Part shown: positions 1 through 8,604 of the stretch, piece by piece
Numbering within the stretch: the first letter of the stretch is position 1
How the letters are laid out: every line of letters begins with the position of its first letter
Assembly (NCBI GenBank): GCA_910585015.1
Contig: CAJUCT010000021.1
Coordinates: forward strand, 1-64,000
Origin: an uncultured Acetatifactor sp.
GTDB taxonomy: Bacteria > Bacillota > Clostridia > Lachnospirales > Lachnospiraceae
DNA: 64,000 bases
Reading direction: 5' to 3'
Notes under the pieces: model-generated
What the model was told of the DNA's origin: nothing
What the model saw: the letters and a program-made list of their open reading frames with translations, nothing else
Database searches by the model: none
Position numbers and translations under genes: made by a program

Positions 1-32
1 CCAATCTGATTGTAGATTGGCATATAAAAACA

Positions 33-533
33 ATGAGTTTCACGGATTCAGGTAAAACATATTTCAATGATGTTTTCCTGTATATTCGCAGACTTTCCAA
101 TAACGAGCACATAGCCGAAGAAATAACGAGCGAAGCATTTTTTAAGGCCATGCGTGACATAGAAAAATTCTGCGGGGATTGTCATATCCGCGTGTGGCTG
201 TGCCAGATCGCCAAAAACGGCTACTATTCATATCTTAAAAAATCGGCGAAACAAACTGCCCTTCCGGATAGAGAGTTTTCAGAGATGCCGGATGACGGCG
301 AAACAGTTGAGGAAAAGCTTATCCAAAGTGATGAAGCCCGGCAGATACGAAGGCTGCTGCATGACATAAAAGAACCTTACAAAGAGGTTTTTATGTGGAG
401 GGTCTTTGCGGAATTGAGCTTTAAGGAACTCGGGCAGATGTTTCACCGGACTGAAAATTGGGCCTGTGTCACCTATCACCGTGCGCTAAATATGATAAAG
501 GAAAGAATGGGGGATTCGGAACATGAGAAATGA
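33..533 (+). CDS. ECF-type RNA polymerase sigma factor
   Basis: This 166-residue protein has the two-region layout of a group IV (ECF) sigma factor. Region 2 lies at about residues 10-50 (YFNDVFLYIRRLSNN...AFFKAMRDI) and region 4 at about 105-160, with a helix-turn-helix around SFKELGQMFHRTENW. It would direct RNA polymerase to a small stress or envelope regulon. The ATG at 33 has no clear ribosome binding site, and the frame is open to the window edge, so the 5' end could lie further upstream. Its 3' end overlaps the next gene by 11 bp, which is typical of a sigma/anti-sigma pair. Confidence 0.85.
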   Translation: MSFTDSGKTYFNDVFLYIRRLSNNEHIAEEITSEAFFKAMRDIEKFCGDCHIRVWLCQIAKNGYYSYLKKSAKQTALPDREFSEMPDDGETVEEKLIQSDEARQIRRLLHDIKEPYKEVFMWRVFAELSFKELGQMFHRTENWACVTYHRALNMIKERMGDSEHEK

Positions 534-1233
534 ATGCAATATTATTCGGGACATTCTTCCGCTCTATGTTGAAAATATGGTAAGCGGCGATACTGCTTCG
601 TTTGTGGCAGAACACCTGGAAAACTGCGCATCATGTCGGGAAGAATTAGCAAAACTGAAAAAATCAACAGAATTAGCGGATATGGGTAGAACGATTTCTG
701 GTAAATATGTGAATGAAGCCAGTCCCTTAAAGACTTTGAAAAGGAAGATGCGGCGCAAACGGATACTGACCATACTGCTTTCCTTTGCCGCGGCCGCAGC
801 ACTCATTGGAAGCACAGCATTTATGCTTTTCATTTGGGGTGCTCCTGCGGTTTCCGAAAACATAAAGTTGGAAACAGAATTTCAATACTCTAAAACAGGG
901 TATCTCAATCAGGCGTTTGTTCTTCACATTACGCAAATGACGGATAAACCTCTCAGTGTAAGCGTTAAAGATTCTTTTCAGACAAATGACAGCGGAAATT
1001 ATGTTTACGATGAATACGGACACAAAATCCTCGCCGGATATGAAATTACAGTAAGAGAGATTCCGCTCGGACAAAATCCCAATAATTACACAATTGGTTA
1101 CAGCTATGGTTACGATACTGTCCCTGACGAGGATTTTGACTTTACCATTACCGTAAAATTCAGGGACGCTACAGTTGTCTATTCTATGGCAGAGGAAGGG
1201 CTGTTTGTTCCGCAGGATAAGGTACAATACTGA
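523..1233 (+). CDS. Zinc-finger anti-sigma factor, single-pass membrane protein
   Basis: The N-terminus carries a zinc-binding anti-sigma (ZAS, zf-HC2) signature with H31, C35 and C38 (HLENCASC), preceded by the family-typical CNIIRDILPLYVENM. A basic stretch at about 70-80 precedes one transmembrane helix at about 81-105. The remaining 130 or so residues are predicted to be extracytoplasmic and resemble no named domain I recognise. By family analogy it sequesters the sigma factor encoded at 33-533 at the membrane until an external signal releases it. The start overlaps the sigma gene, implying translational coupling. Confidence 0.85.
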   Translation: MRNECNIIRDILPLYVENMVSGDTASFVAEHLENCASCREELAKLKKSTELADMGRTISGKYVNEASPLKTLKRKMRRKRILTILLSFAAAAALIGSTAFMLFIWGAPAVSENIKLETEFQYSKTGYLNQAFVLHITQMTDKPLSVSVKDSFQTNDSGNYVYDEYGHKILAGYEITVREIPLGQNPNNYTIGYSYGYDTVPDEDFDFTITVKFRDATVVYSMAEEGLFVPQDKVQY

Positions 1234-1248
1234 TTCATAAATTTTCTA

Positions 1249-1276
1249 TTGACAAACACCTCATCCATAGGATAAA
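1249..1276 (+). promoter_or_regulatory. Predicted sigma-A promoter of ileS
   Basis: TTGACA at 1249-1254 is followed after 16 bp by GATAAA at 1271-1276. It sits directly upstream of the T-box leader and downstream of the anti-sigma stop codon. The -10 box is weak. Confidence 0.55.
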
Positions 1277-1278
1277 CT

Positions 1279-1553
1279 GAAAAAAACGTTGAAAGAGGCA
1301 AGTAGTATTTACTGGAATTCACAGAGAGTCAGGGCAGCTGAGAACTGGCAAGGAAGGTAAAGTACGAAAATCACTCTGGAGTTGCAGACTGAAAATGGCA
1401 ATGCCGCGGCCGGCAAGCTTGGCGGGTGTGGTGCGTGAGTAAGTCGTGCCGGTATTCCACCGTTATTTGGAAGACATATGGTGGTATGTTCGTGCAGGTG
1501 GTGTAAAAATTGAGAAGCGCAAGCCCTCATCCTGGAATGGATGGGGGCTTTTT
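1279..1553 (+). promoter_or_regulatory. T-box leader with terminator, isoleucine specifier
   Basis: A 400-nt untranslated leader precedes ileS. Stem I features can be read: AGAGAGTCAGGG and GCTGAGAACTGGCAAGG on the 5' side, then a specifier region GAAAATCACTCTGGAG in which ATC (1370-1372) is an Ile codon followed by the usual purine. A strong intrinsic terminator lies at 1522-1553 (AGCCCTCATCC paired with GGATGGGGGCT, then five T). The canonical T-box core AGGGTGGNACCGCG is poorly kept; GGTGGT occurs near 1491 and near 1498-1503, and either could supply the TGGT that pairs with the tRNA acceptor end. Uncharged tRNA-Ile would be expected to permit readthrough into ileS. Confidence 0.72.
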
Positions 1554-1660
1554 GTAATTCTCCTGTTCTCAAGGGATTGCTCCTTAAAAGAAAAACCGCG
1601 CTGTTCGGGCGACAGACGGGACTCAAAACAGTCTCGAAACTCAAAATAGGAGGATTTATC

Positions 1661-4600
1661 ATGAAGTATGAGGAATTGTCAAACAAGCCGGAATTGGCGC
1701 TGATCCAGGAGGAGGTGCTGGATTTCTGGAAAAGGGAGAAGATTTTTGAAAAGTCCGTGGAACAGCGAACCGGGGAGGAAGTGGTTTTCTACGACGGACC
1801 GCCGTTTCCCACCGGGAAACCCCACCACGGAACTGTTTTGGTGTCCTTTATCAAGGACATGATAGCCAGATACTGGACCATGCGGGGATATCGTGTGCCC
1901 CGGGTCTGGGGGTGGGACTGCCACGGGCTTCCCATAGAGAACCAGGCCGAGACGCTGCTGGGCATCACGGATAAAAACGAGATTGAGAAGAGTCTTGGCA
2001 TCGAGAAATTCAATGAAAAATGCTACGAGATCGTGGCGGGCAACAACGAGGCATGGAAAGAATATGTGGAGCAGATGGCCCGCTGGGTGGACTATGACGG
2101 GGCATACAAGACCATGAACATGGATTTCATGGAAAGCGTGATGTGGGCGTTTAAGCAGTGTTACGACAAAGGGTACATTTACAGGGATTATCGTGTCACA
2201 CCTTACTGTATGCACTGCGAAACTTCTCTGTCCATCTCCGACACCCGGGAGTCCGATTCCACAAGGCTGAGGCAGGACCGTTGGATCATCGCCCGGTTTA
2301 AGGCGGAGGAACTGGCGGACGGTAAGCAGGTGTACTTCCTGGCCTGGACCACCACGCCCTGGACCCTGCCCTCCAACATGTGCCTGGCCGTGGGGGAGAA
2401 ACTGGATTACGCTTATGTGGAGGTGAAAGACAACGTCTATGTGGCCTGCAAAAACACGCTGGCAAACTACGAAAAGATTTTTGGCAAAGAACCCGTGATT
2501 TTGAAGGAATGTAAGGGAGCTGATCTGCTGGGAAAATCCTATGAGCCGCTGTTTGATTATTTTGCGGACAGAAAAGCGGAGGGCGCGTTCCGGGTGGTCG
2601 CCGCGGAATACGTGGGAGCGGAGGAGGGCGTGGGCATCGTCCATACCGCGCCCGCATTCGGCGAGGATGACTACTGGACCTGCAAGAACAATCGGATACC
2701 CCTGGTGAATCCCGTGGACGAGAAAGGTCGTTTCACTCAGGAAATCAGAGACTTTTTCGACCCTGCCCAGGAAAAAAATGTCATCGAGATGAATCCCGCA
2801 ATCATCCGCCACCTCTATGAGAGCGGGAAAGCGGTGGCGGACGGAACCATTGAACACAATTATCCCCACTGCTGGCGCTGTAAGAGGCCCCTGATCTACA
2901 AGGCCATGGATGCATGGTATTTTGATATCGGGAAAATCAAGGACCGTCTGACAGCGCTCAATGAAGACATCAACTGGGTGCCGGAAACCGTGAAGCATGG
3001 GCGGTTTGGAAACTGGCTGGCCGGCGCCAGGGACTGGAACATTTCCAGAAACAGATACTGGAGCACCCCCATCCCCATCTGGGAATGCGAGGACTGCGGC
3101 GCGAGGGTGGTGCTGGGCAGTGTGGAGGAGATTCGGGAAGCCAGCGGCATCCGTCTGACCAATCTCCACAGACAGTATATGGATAAGGTTACTTTTCAGT
3201 GCAAATGCTGCGGAAAGACCATGCGGCGTGTCCCGGAGGTTTTGGACTGCTGGTTTGAGAGCGGTTCTGTGCCCTTTGCCCAGAAGCACTATCCCTTTGA
3301 GAATAAAGAGTGGTTTGAATCCCATTTCCCCAGTGATTTTATCGTGGAATACACGGGACAGATCCGCTGCTGGTTTTATTACCTGCATGTGTTGTCCGTG
3401 GCGCTGTTTGACAAGCCCGCGTTTCAAAACTGCGTGGTCCACGGAACGGTTTTGGCAAAGGATGGAAAAAAGCTGGCCAAATCCTCCAAAAATTACACGG
3501 ACCCCATGCAGCTGATGAAACAGTACGGGACGGATGCCTTCCGGCTCTATTTGTATCAGACTAACGCCATGCTCATCGGCGATCTGCTGTTCGATGAGTC
3601 GGGCATCCAGGACGCGTACCAGCAGATCATCCTGCCCTACTGGAACGCCTGTAATTTCTATATTTCCTATGCAAACATTGACGGCTTCAGGCCGGAGGGA
3701 AGTGTGGAATCTACAGTGGATAACCCGCTGGAAGGGCAGGATGGATTTTTGCCAGACAATCAACTGGACAAATGGATGCTGGCTAAATTATATGAGACCA
3801 GGCAGCAGATCACTGCCCATATGGATTCCTATCAGGTGAACCGGTACGTGGAATATCTGGTGTCTTTGGTAGACGGACTGACCAACTGGTATATCCGGCG
3901 TTCCAGAAGGCGCTTCTGGGCCAGCGCCATGTCCCAGGATAAGCGGAGCGCTTATCAGACCCTGTACTATGTCCTTGTATGCGCTGCCAGACTGTTTGCC
4001 CCGGTGGCGCCCATTATCTCGGAAAAGATGTACAGGGTTTTGACAGGGGAGGTTTCCGTACATCTGGCAAAGTGGCCGGAGGTGCCCCAGGTATATGCGG
4101 ACCAGAAGCTGCTGGCGGATGTGGCCCTGGTGCAGGAGGTGATCTACCTGGCCCGGTCCATCCGCAGCAGGAACCGGGTGAAGAACCGGCAGCCCCTGCG
4201 CAGTCTGAGGGTGGCGCTGCCGGATGCTTCCGGGAATGGCGTTATAAAGGAGTTTCAGGATATCATCGCGGAGGAATTGAACGTGAAGAGGGTGGAGATT
4301 CTGGACCAGGTGGGGGATATTGCGGATGTGAAATATGCTCCCAACTTTAACGAGATCCGCAGCAGATATCCCGACAGAATGGCGGAGATTATCAAGGCTG
4401 TCAAAGGCGGAAAGTTTCGGATGGCAGAGGATAAGGTCGCTCTGCGGATGGAGGACAGAGAAGAAAGCTTTGACGCGGAAATCATACTTGTGAGTTACCA
4501 GGCCAGGGCCGGACAGCATGTGGCCAGCAGCCGGGGCATTGTGGTATCGCTGGATCTGACTCTCACGGAGGAATTGAAAGCCGAGGGCCTGGCCCGGGAT

Positions 4601-4828
4601 ATGGTCAGAAACATTCAGGATGCCAGAAAACAGATGGGCTGTGAGATTACGGACATGGTTCTGGTGGCATTTGAGGGTGACGTGCCAAGGCAGTGGCTGG
4701 AATATATTTGCAGGGAGACACTGGGCAGGCTGAGCGATATCGTGAACCCGGAAAGCGTTATAGAGATTGAGGAGGAGGGAAAGAGGGTAAAGATTTCTGT
4801 CAGCAGGGCCTGCGATGGAAACCAGTGA
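1661..4828 (+). CDS. ileS: Isoleucyl-tRNA synthetase, type-2-like, variant motifs
   Basis: This class I synthetase (1055 residues) charges tRNA-Ile. The Rossmann fold begins with DGPPFPTGKPHHGT; the HIGH signature reads HHGT at residues 55-58. The CP1 editing domain is intact, with WTTTPWTLPSN and HTAPAFGEDD. The second signature reads KLAKS at 604-608 in place of KMSKS, followed by SKNYTDP, which resembles the eukaryote-like (type 2) enzymes. An anticodon-binding domain follows. The ATG at 1661 is chosen because TAGGAGGATTT lies just upstream; earlier in-frame starts lie inside the T-box terminator. Control is by the upstream T-box. A second, canonical ileS elsewhere in the genome is possible. 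Confidence 0.93.
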   Translation: MKYEELSNKPELALIQEEVLDFWKREKIFEKSVEQRTGEEVVFYDGPPFPTGKPHHGTVLVSFIKDMIARYWTMRGYRVPRVWGWDCHGLPIENQAETLLGITDKNEIEKSLGIEKFNEKCYEIVAGNNEAWKEYVEQMARWVDYDGAYKTMNMDFMESVMWAFKQCYDKGYIYRDYRVTPYCMHCETSLSISDTRESDSTRLRQDRWIIARFKAEELADGKQVYFLAWTTTPWTLPSNMCLAVGEKLDYAYVEVKDNVYVACKNTLANYEKIFGKEPVILKECKGADLLGKSYEPLFDYFADRKAEGAFRVVAAEYVGAEEGVGIVHTAPAFGEDDYWTCKNNRIPLVNPVDEKGRFTQEIRDFFDPAQEKNVIEMNPAIIRHLYESGKAVADGTIEHNYPHCWRCKRPLIYKAMDAWYFDIGKIKDRLTALNEDINWVPETVKHGRFGNWLAGARDWNISRNRYWSTPIPIWECEDCGARVVLGSVEEIREASGIRLTNLHRQYMDKVTFQCKCCGKTMRRVPEVLDCWFESGSVPFAQKHYPFENKEWFESHFPSDFIVEYTGQIRCWFYYLHVLSVALFDKPAFQNCVVHGTVLAKDGKKLAKSSKNYTDPMQLMKQYGTDAFRLYLYQTNAMLIGDLLFDESGIQDAYQQIILPYWNACNFYISYANIDGFRPEGSVESTVDNPLEGQDGFLPDNQLDKWMLAKLYETRQQITAHMDSYQVNRYVEYLVSLVDGLTNWYIRRSRRRFWASAMSQDKRSAYQTLYYVLVCAARLFAPVAPIISEKMYRVLTGEVSVHLAKWPEVPQVYADQKLLADVALVQEVIYLARSIRSRNRVKNRQPLRSLRVALPDASGNGVIKEFQDIIAEELNVKRVEILDQVGDIADVKYAPNFNEIRSRYPDRMAEIIKAVKGGKFRMAEDKVALRMEDREESFDAEIILVSYQARAGQHVASSRGIVVSLDLTLTEELKAEGLARDMVRNIQDARKQMGCEITDMVLVAFEGDVPRQWLEYICRETLGRLSDIVNPESVIEIEEEGKRVKISVSRACDGNQ

Positions 4829-5292
4829 GTCGTATTCCGGCCTGTTTGAGGCATTTGGTAAAGGACTGGTACGAGGGGTATCATTTTGGGGATGCCGTTG
4901 TATCTGCCATGGAATGTGATTTATTATATGGATAAATTCCAGGGTGGACATTGCGTCCCCAAATTACTGGTCCAACAAACTCCAGGATTTTATGCGTTAA
5001 ATGTGAACTCCGTCCAATTTGTTATGGGTGGCTGCATGGGGGATTGCTCAGAATGTCTGCGCAAGGACATTTTTTCAAGCCACAGAGCTACGCCATTGGA
5101 ATCATTGTCCCCGCAGATTTTGTCCGCAGCCATTCTCGCGGATTCCAGCGCATTTGCCACGGCGATGCCTGTTCCGCGGGCATATTTGAATCTGGCGAAT
5201 TTATTCCCGTTCCACGTTATGGCGCAGGAGGATGCCATATGGTAAGGTATTCATGAGCAGAAGTTATCTGCCAGAAAATGGAGGGAAAGAAG
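4829..5292 (+). other. Intergenic region without a supportable gene
   Basis: This 464-nt stretch between ileS and the XRE-methyltransferase gene contains open frames of 80-119 codons on both strands (for example 4886-5245 plus and 4990-5238 minus). None has a convincing ribosome binding site, a recognisable domain or an amino-acid composition I would trust. It may be a decayed gene. No clear terminator for ileS is visible. Confidence 0.4.
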
Positions 5293-6423
5293 ATGGCAAA
5301 TTTACAATTACGGATCACTGAACTGCGCAGACAGCAGGGGATCAGCCAACAGCAGCTGGCGGAGCGGCTGGGAGTGGCCTTTCAGACGGTGAGTAAATGG
5401 GAGACAGGTACCACTATGCCGGACATTGCTATGCTGCCGGAACTGGCGGCGTATTTTCAGGTATCGGTGGATCAGCTGCTGGGGCTGCGGCCCTTGCCGG
5501 AGGAGGAATATCTGCCAGTAGAATCCGGCACCAGGGGGTACTGGGAGGAACGGTCGGATTATCTGCTTCGTACCCGCAAGACCATGGTAAACCAGGATTA
5601 TCTGACATTTCTTGTAGAGCGGGTCTGGCAATTGCGGGAGCCGGTGAGGGTGCTGGACTGCGGCTGCGGATTGGGTTTTCTGGCATCTATGCTGATGCCT
5701 TTGCTGCCCCAGGGCAGTACGTATCGGGGGATTGATTTATCCCCAAACCTCATTGCCGAGGGACAAAAGCTTTTGGGACAGGCAGAATGGATTACTTCAC
5801 CAGGGCAAATTGTCATGGAACAAGGAGATTTTCTGGCGTGCAATATGCGGGACGCCTATGATCTGGTGATCTGCCAGGCTGTGCTGCGGCATATCGGGCG
5901 ACCGATAGAGTTCCTGGAAAAGATGCGGCATGCCTGTCGTCCCGGAGGTATGGTGGCCTGCATCGACGTGAACAGGGAGCTGGAGAGCGACGGGCTGTAT
6001 ATCCAGGGAATGGATTATGCCAGACTTTGCGCCAGAGAGGGATTTCCTGCCATGTGGAGGACGGAACTGGAAAAGCAGGATCGTGACTATGCCATTGGTA
6101 TCCGGCTTCCTCTGCTTATGGAACAGCTGGGTTTAAAACAGGTGCAGTGCCGCATGAATGACAGGGTGAATATCATCAGTCCCAGCCAGGAGAACTATGA
6201 GGAAAAACTACAGGATCTGATAATTACAAGGGGCTGGACGGAGGATATGGAAGCAGAGGAGAAAGATACAGTCAGACGTTTCATGAACCATGGAATGACC
6301 AGGGCTGAGGCCGAGGACTACTGCCGCAGGCAGAGGGAGATCCGGGAGCACCTGCTGCGGCACCGGGGGGACGCGGGGATCGTAACCACGGGCGGATTGA
6401 TGATCAGTTTTGGATGGAAGTAG
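5293..6423 (+). CDS. XRE helix-turn-helix fused to SAM-dependent methyltransferase
   Basis: Residues 5-65 form an XRE-type HTH (ITELRRQQGISQQQLAERLG, then VSKWETGTTMPD), with the usual tail FQVSVDQLLGL. Residues from about 115 onward form a class I methyltransferase of the UbiE type: motif I is VLDCGCGLG at 120-128, followed by GIDLSPN. The protein probably binds DNA and methylates a small molecule or senses SAM; the substrate cannot be read from sequence. The ATG at 5293 is preferred over the one at 5278 because GGAGGGA at 5280-5286 is correctly spaced for it. Similar fusions occur in other Firmicutes. Confidence 0.85.
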   Translation: MANLQLRITELRRQQGISQQQLAERLGVAFQTVSKWETGTTMPDIAMLPELAAYFQVSVDQLLGLRPLPEEEYLPVESGTRGYWEERSDYLLRTRKTMVNQDYLTFLVERVWQLREPVRVLDCGCGLGFLASMLMPLLPQGSTYRGIDLSPNLIAEGQKLLGQAEWITSPGQIVMEQGDFLACNMRDAYDLVICQAVLRHIGRPIEFLEKMRHACRPGGMVACIDVNRELESDGLYIQGMDYARLCAREGFPAMWRTELEKQDRDYAIGIRLPLLMEQLGLKQVQCRMNDRVNIISPSQENYEEKLQDLIITRGWTEDMEAEEKDTVRRFMNHGMTRAEAEDYCRRQREIREHLLRHRGDAGIVTTGGLMISFGWK

Positions 6424-6633
6424 AATTTATATTGCAATATTTTAATAGGTGAATAATCTACATTTTTTGCAACACACTACCAGATATATAGTAAACCACA
6501 TTAAAAATTCACTTGAGCACTTGTGTATAAGGTTTTTGCAAGAGCCGGAATCAGAAATTTCAATGTTGTTTGCGATAATTCCGTTCCCCCAAGGGATACG
6601 GAGTCTAAATCTTTTGTAAAGGAGTGTGTGAAA

Positions 6634-7068
6634 ATGATAGAGGACGATACAATCAAACTGCTCAGAGAGTGCAATGCGGGGGTTAAGATGGGGATCACTT
6701 CCCTGGACGATGTGATGGACCATGTGAGGGATCAGAACCTGAAAAATCTGTTGATCCAGAGCAAGGAGACTCATTCCAAGTTGGGGAGCGAGACGCACCA
6801 ATATCTGATGAAATGCCAGGATGACGGCAAAGAGCCGGGAACCATGGCCAAGATGATGTCCTGGATGAAGACCAACATGAAACTGGGAGGCGAGGACTCG
6901 GATCGGGTGGTGGCGGATCTGGTTACGGACGGCTGCAACATGGGTGTCAAGTTCCTGTACAAATATCTGCACCAGTACCCGGCCGCCGACCAAGACAGCA
7001 AGAAGCTGACGGAGAAGATCATCCATGCGGAGGAGACGCTGATCAAGGACCTGCGGGAATATCTGTAA
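6634..7068 (+). CDS. Small four-helix-type protein (DUF2383/PA2169-like)
   Basis: The 144-residue product is strongly helical and charged, with ITSLDDVMDHVRDQNLKNLL near the N-terminus and a second helical pair later. The arrangement resembles the PA2169/DUF2383 class of ferritin-like helical bundles, but this is an impression of overall shape and I see no conserved metal ligands. The ATG at 6634 follows AAAGGAG at 6618-6624; the open frame further upstream (from 6523) lacks a binding site. A bidirectional terminator at 7111-7142 separates it from the convergent gene. Confidence 0.65.
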   Translation: MIEDDTIKLLRECNAGVKMGITSLDDVMDHVRDQNLKNLLIQSKETHSKLGSETHQYLMKCQDDGKEPGTMAKMMSWMKTNMKLGGEDSDRVVADLVTDGCNMGVKFLYKYLHQYPAADQDSKKLTEKIIHAEETLIKDLREYL

Positions 7069-7110
7069 GCCTTCTGCTGGTTTGAAAAAGCAAATATACC
7101 GCTAATATTA

Positions 7111-7142
7111 TCCCGTGGAGTACATATAGAGACTCCACGGGA
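7111..7142. terminator. Terminator between convergent genes
   Basis: TCCCGTGGAGT at 7111-7121 pairs perfectly with ACTCCACGGGA at 7132-7142. Both flanking genes end toward it. The T tract is short on both strands. Confidence 0.65.
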
Positions 7143-7151
7143 TTTAAAATG

Positions 7152-8180
7152 TCAGGATTGTAGTGCCGCCAGTTTTTGCTCCAGTTCTTTGATATAGGCA
7201 TTTTTTAGAGAAAGCTCTTTCTTAGCCAGAACAAGCTCCTCCTTAGTGAGAGAGAGGTCCTCCTTAGTGAGAGAGAGGTCCTCCTTAGTGAGAGAGAGGT
7301 CCTCCTTAGTGAGAGAGAGCTCCTCTTTAGTTTGAACAAGCTCTTCTTTATTTTGCTCAATGGCTTCTTTTAATTCCCGTAACTCAACGCTGGGTAATTT
7401 AATCAAGGGTTCTGTCACTTTTAACACCTCCTCGTGATATGCAGGGTATTTGTGGAAAATGTGCGCGGAAGCCTTATTTAGCAGATTGATGTAGTCATTG
7501 CATTCCAACTGTGTCAGGATGCCCTCCTCCACTTCTGCCTGCAAGATAACTATAAGTCTTTTTATGAAGTCTGTCAATTCTTCCGCAGGTAAAATATCAG
7601 TCTCACTTTCCAGTCTTGGACGGAAATGAAGCAAAGTAAAGGGGATGAAGAAGTCCAGATGTTTTTCGCCAATATCCTCCAAAGAGTAGGTCTGTATGCG
7701 TACCGTGGGAACCTGGTAGATATGTTGACTGCCATCCGGGAAGATCAGTCGGCATTGGAGCTTGTCGGGGATGGCGCTATTCTGCTGCGGGTAGATTACC
7801 AGGGAATGGGGAAAATGCAGGGTGATCTCCCTGGTGGCAGCGTTTTCCGCGGTACTGTGCTGGATAGCGAAGTGGAGGTCATAGGCAATCATACGGATGA
7901 CCATATGGTGGTCATTGTCCATCTGGCTCTCAATGTGGTAGTAATCAGTTTCCCCCACTAGAACGGAGATGTCCATCAACTTGGAAGACAGCTTCTGGGA
8001 CGGGTTGTCCAAATAGGTGGAATGAACCGTGGAGAGAAGCTGTATAGGGGTATTAGGTGGATATTCCTTTCCGTAGGCTTCCCGGATTACCGGGAGAAGT
8101 CGGTGGGTCATATTGAGGCTGAGAGCTTTTGTGATTTCGTCCCATAGCCTTTGACCGATGATGACAGATTCTGTTGGCAT
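7152..8180 (-). CDS. Rpn-family PD-(D/E)XK putative nuclease with repeat coiled coil
   Basis: The 342-residue protein has the layout of the Rpn (recombination-promoting nuclease / putative transposase) family, whose PD-(D/E)XK core shows here as MDISVLVGE followed by HIESQM, a D...ExQ pattern. The C-terminus from about residue 275 is a predicted coiled coil of four near-identical heptads (LSLTKED), each encoded by one 21-bp repeat. Residues outside the core (ITKALSLNMTHRLLPVIREAYG, HFRPRLESETDILP) are typical of clostridial paralogs. It is monocistronic. The cellular role of this family is poorly known; the nuclease activity is inferred. Confidence 0.7.
   Translation of the reverse strand: MPTESVIIGQRLWDEITKALSLNMTHRLLPVIREAYGKEYPPNTPIQLLSTVHSTYLDNPSQKLSSKLMDISVLVGETDYYHIESQMDNDHHMVIRMIAYDLHFAIQHSTAENAATREITLHFPHSLVIYPQQNSAIPDKLQCRLIFPDGSQHIYQVPTVRIQTYSLEDIGEKHLDFFIPFTLLHFRPRLESETDILPAEELTDFIKRLIVILQAEVEEGILTQLECNDYINLLNKASAHIFHKYPAYHEEVLKVTEPLIKLPSVELRELKEAIEQNKEELVQTKEELSLTKEDLSLTKEDLSLTKEDLSLTKEELVLAKKELSLKNAYIKELEQKLAALQS
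7237..7320. repeat. 21-bp tandem repeat, four units, within coding sequence
   Basis: The unit TCCTCCTTAGTGAGAGAGAG plus one G runs four times (7237, 7258, 7279, 7300), with the last unit diverging at its end. On the minus strand each unit encodes the heptad LSLTKED of the coiled coil. The repeat number should vary readily by slippage without breaking the frame. Confidence 0.95.
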
Positions 8181-8210
8181 AAAATGCTCCTTTCATAGAC
8201 TACTTGCATT

Positions 8211-8352
8211 TAGGCAATTGCGAAAGGTTCTCTATAAGTGACGTGGCTGGTCAATATATACAAAAACGGGCTCCGACGCAGTGGCAAGTCGCCCTTATTT
8301 TGTATACATTGTCCATCCAGTGTAACCAGAAAGGGAGTTTCGCAATCGCCTA
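8211..8352. repeat. 142-bp imperfect palindrome, MITE-like
   Basis: The outer arms TAGGCAATTGCGAAA (8211-8225) and TTTCGCAATCGCCTA (8338-8352) are inverted copies with one mismatch. Inner arms CAATATATACAAAA and TTTTGTATACATTG are inverted copies too, around a centre near 8281. The element lies in the gap between the divergent genes at 7152-8180 and 8605-9150 and carries no gene. It could be a miniature inverted-repeat element or a structured RNA. Confidence 0.65.
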
Positions 8353-8535
8353 GCAGCTTGCATTAATAAGAGTGAAATATGGTGAAATGACTGGATGTGG
8401 TTGATGATAGAATCGTTGGCCTCGACGATTTCACATAAACTTATGATAGCATGGAATAAAAGAAAATGTAGCCCATATATGGACGAAAATATAAAAAGAG
8501 TATAAAATATCATGTCAAAAGTCCCGCATCGACCG

Positions 8536-8564
8536 TTGACAACCGGGTAAATGTTGCTTATACT
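8536..8564 (+). promoter_or_regulatory. Strong predicted sigma-A promoter
   Basis: TTGACA (8536-8541), a 17-bp spacer and TATACT (8559-8564) precede the gene at 8605 by about 40 nt. Confidence 0.75.
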
Positions 8565-8604
8565 GAATATAGGAATATTTTGGCAGGAAAGGATGTGAGG
8601 TCTG

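Noticed and set aside
1679..3763. Long minus-strand open frame (694 codons) opposite ileS
   Set aside because: It is the antisense shadow of a high-G+C, well-conserved synthetase; no ribosome binding site and no recognisable domain.
4886..5245. 119-codon plus-strand frame and 82-codon minus-strand frame after ileS
   Set aside because: No binding site, domain or convincing composition on either strand; listed only as an intergenic region.
7237..7320. Possible CRISPR array
   Set aside because: The units are contiguous 21-bp repeats without spacers and lie in a coding frame.
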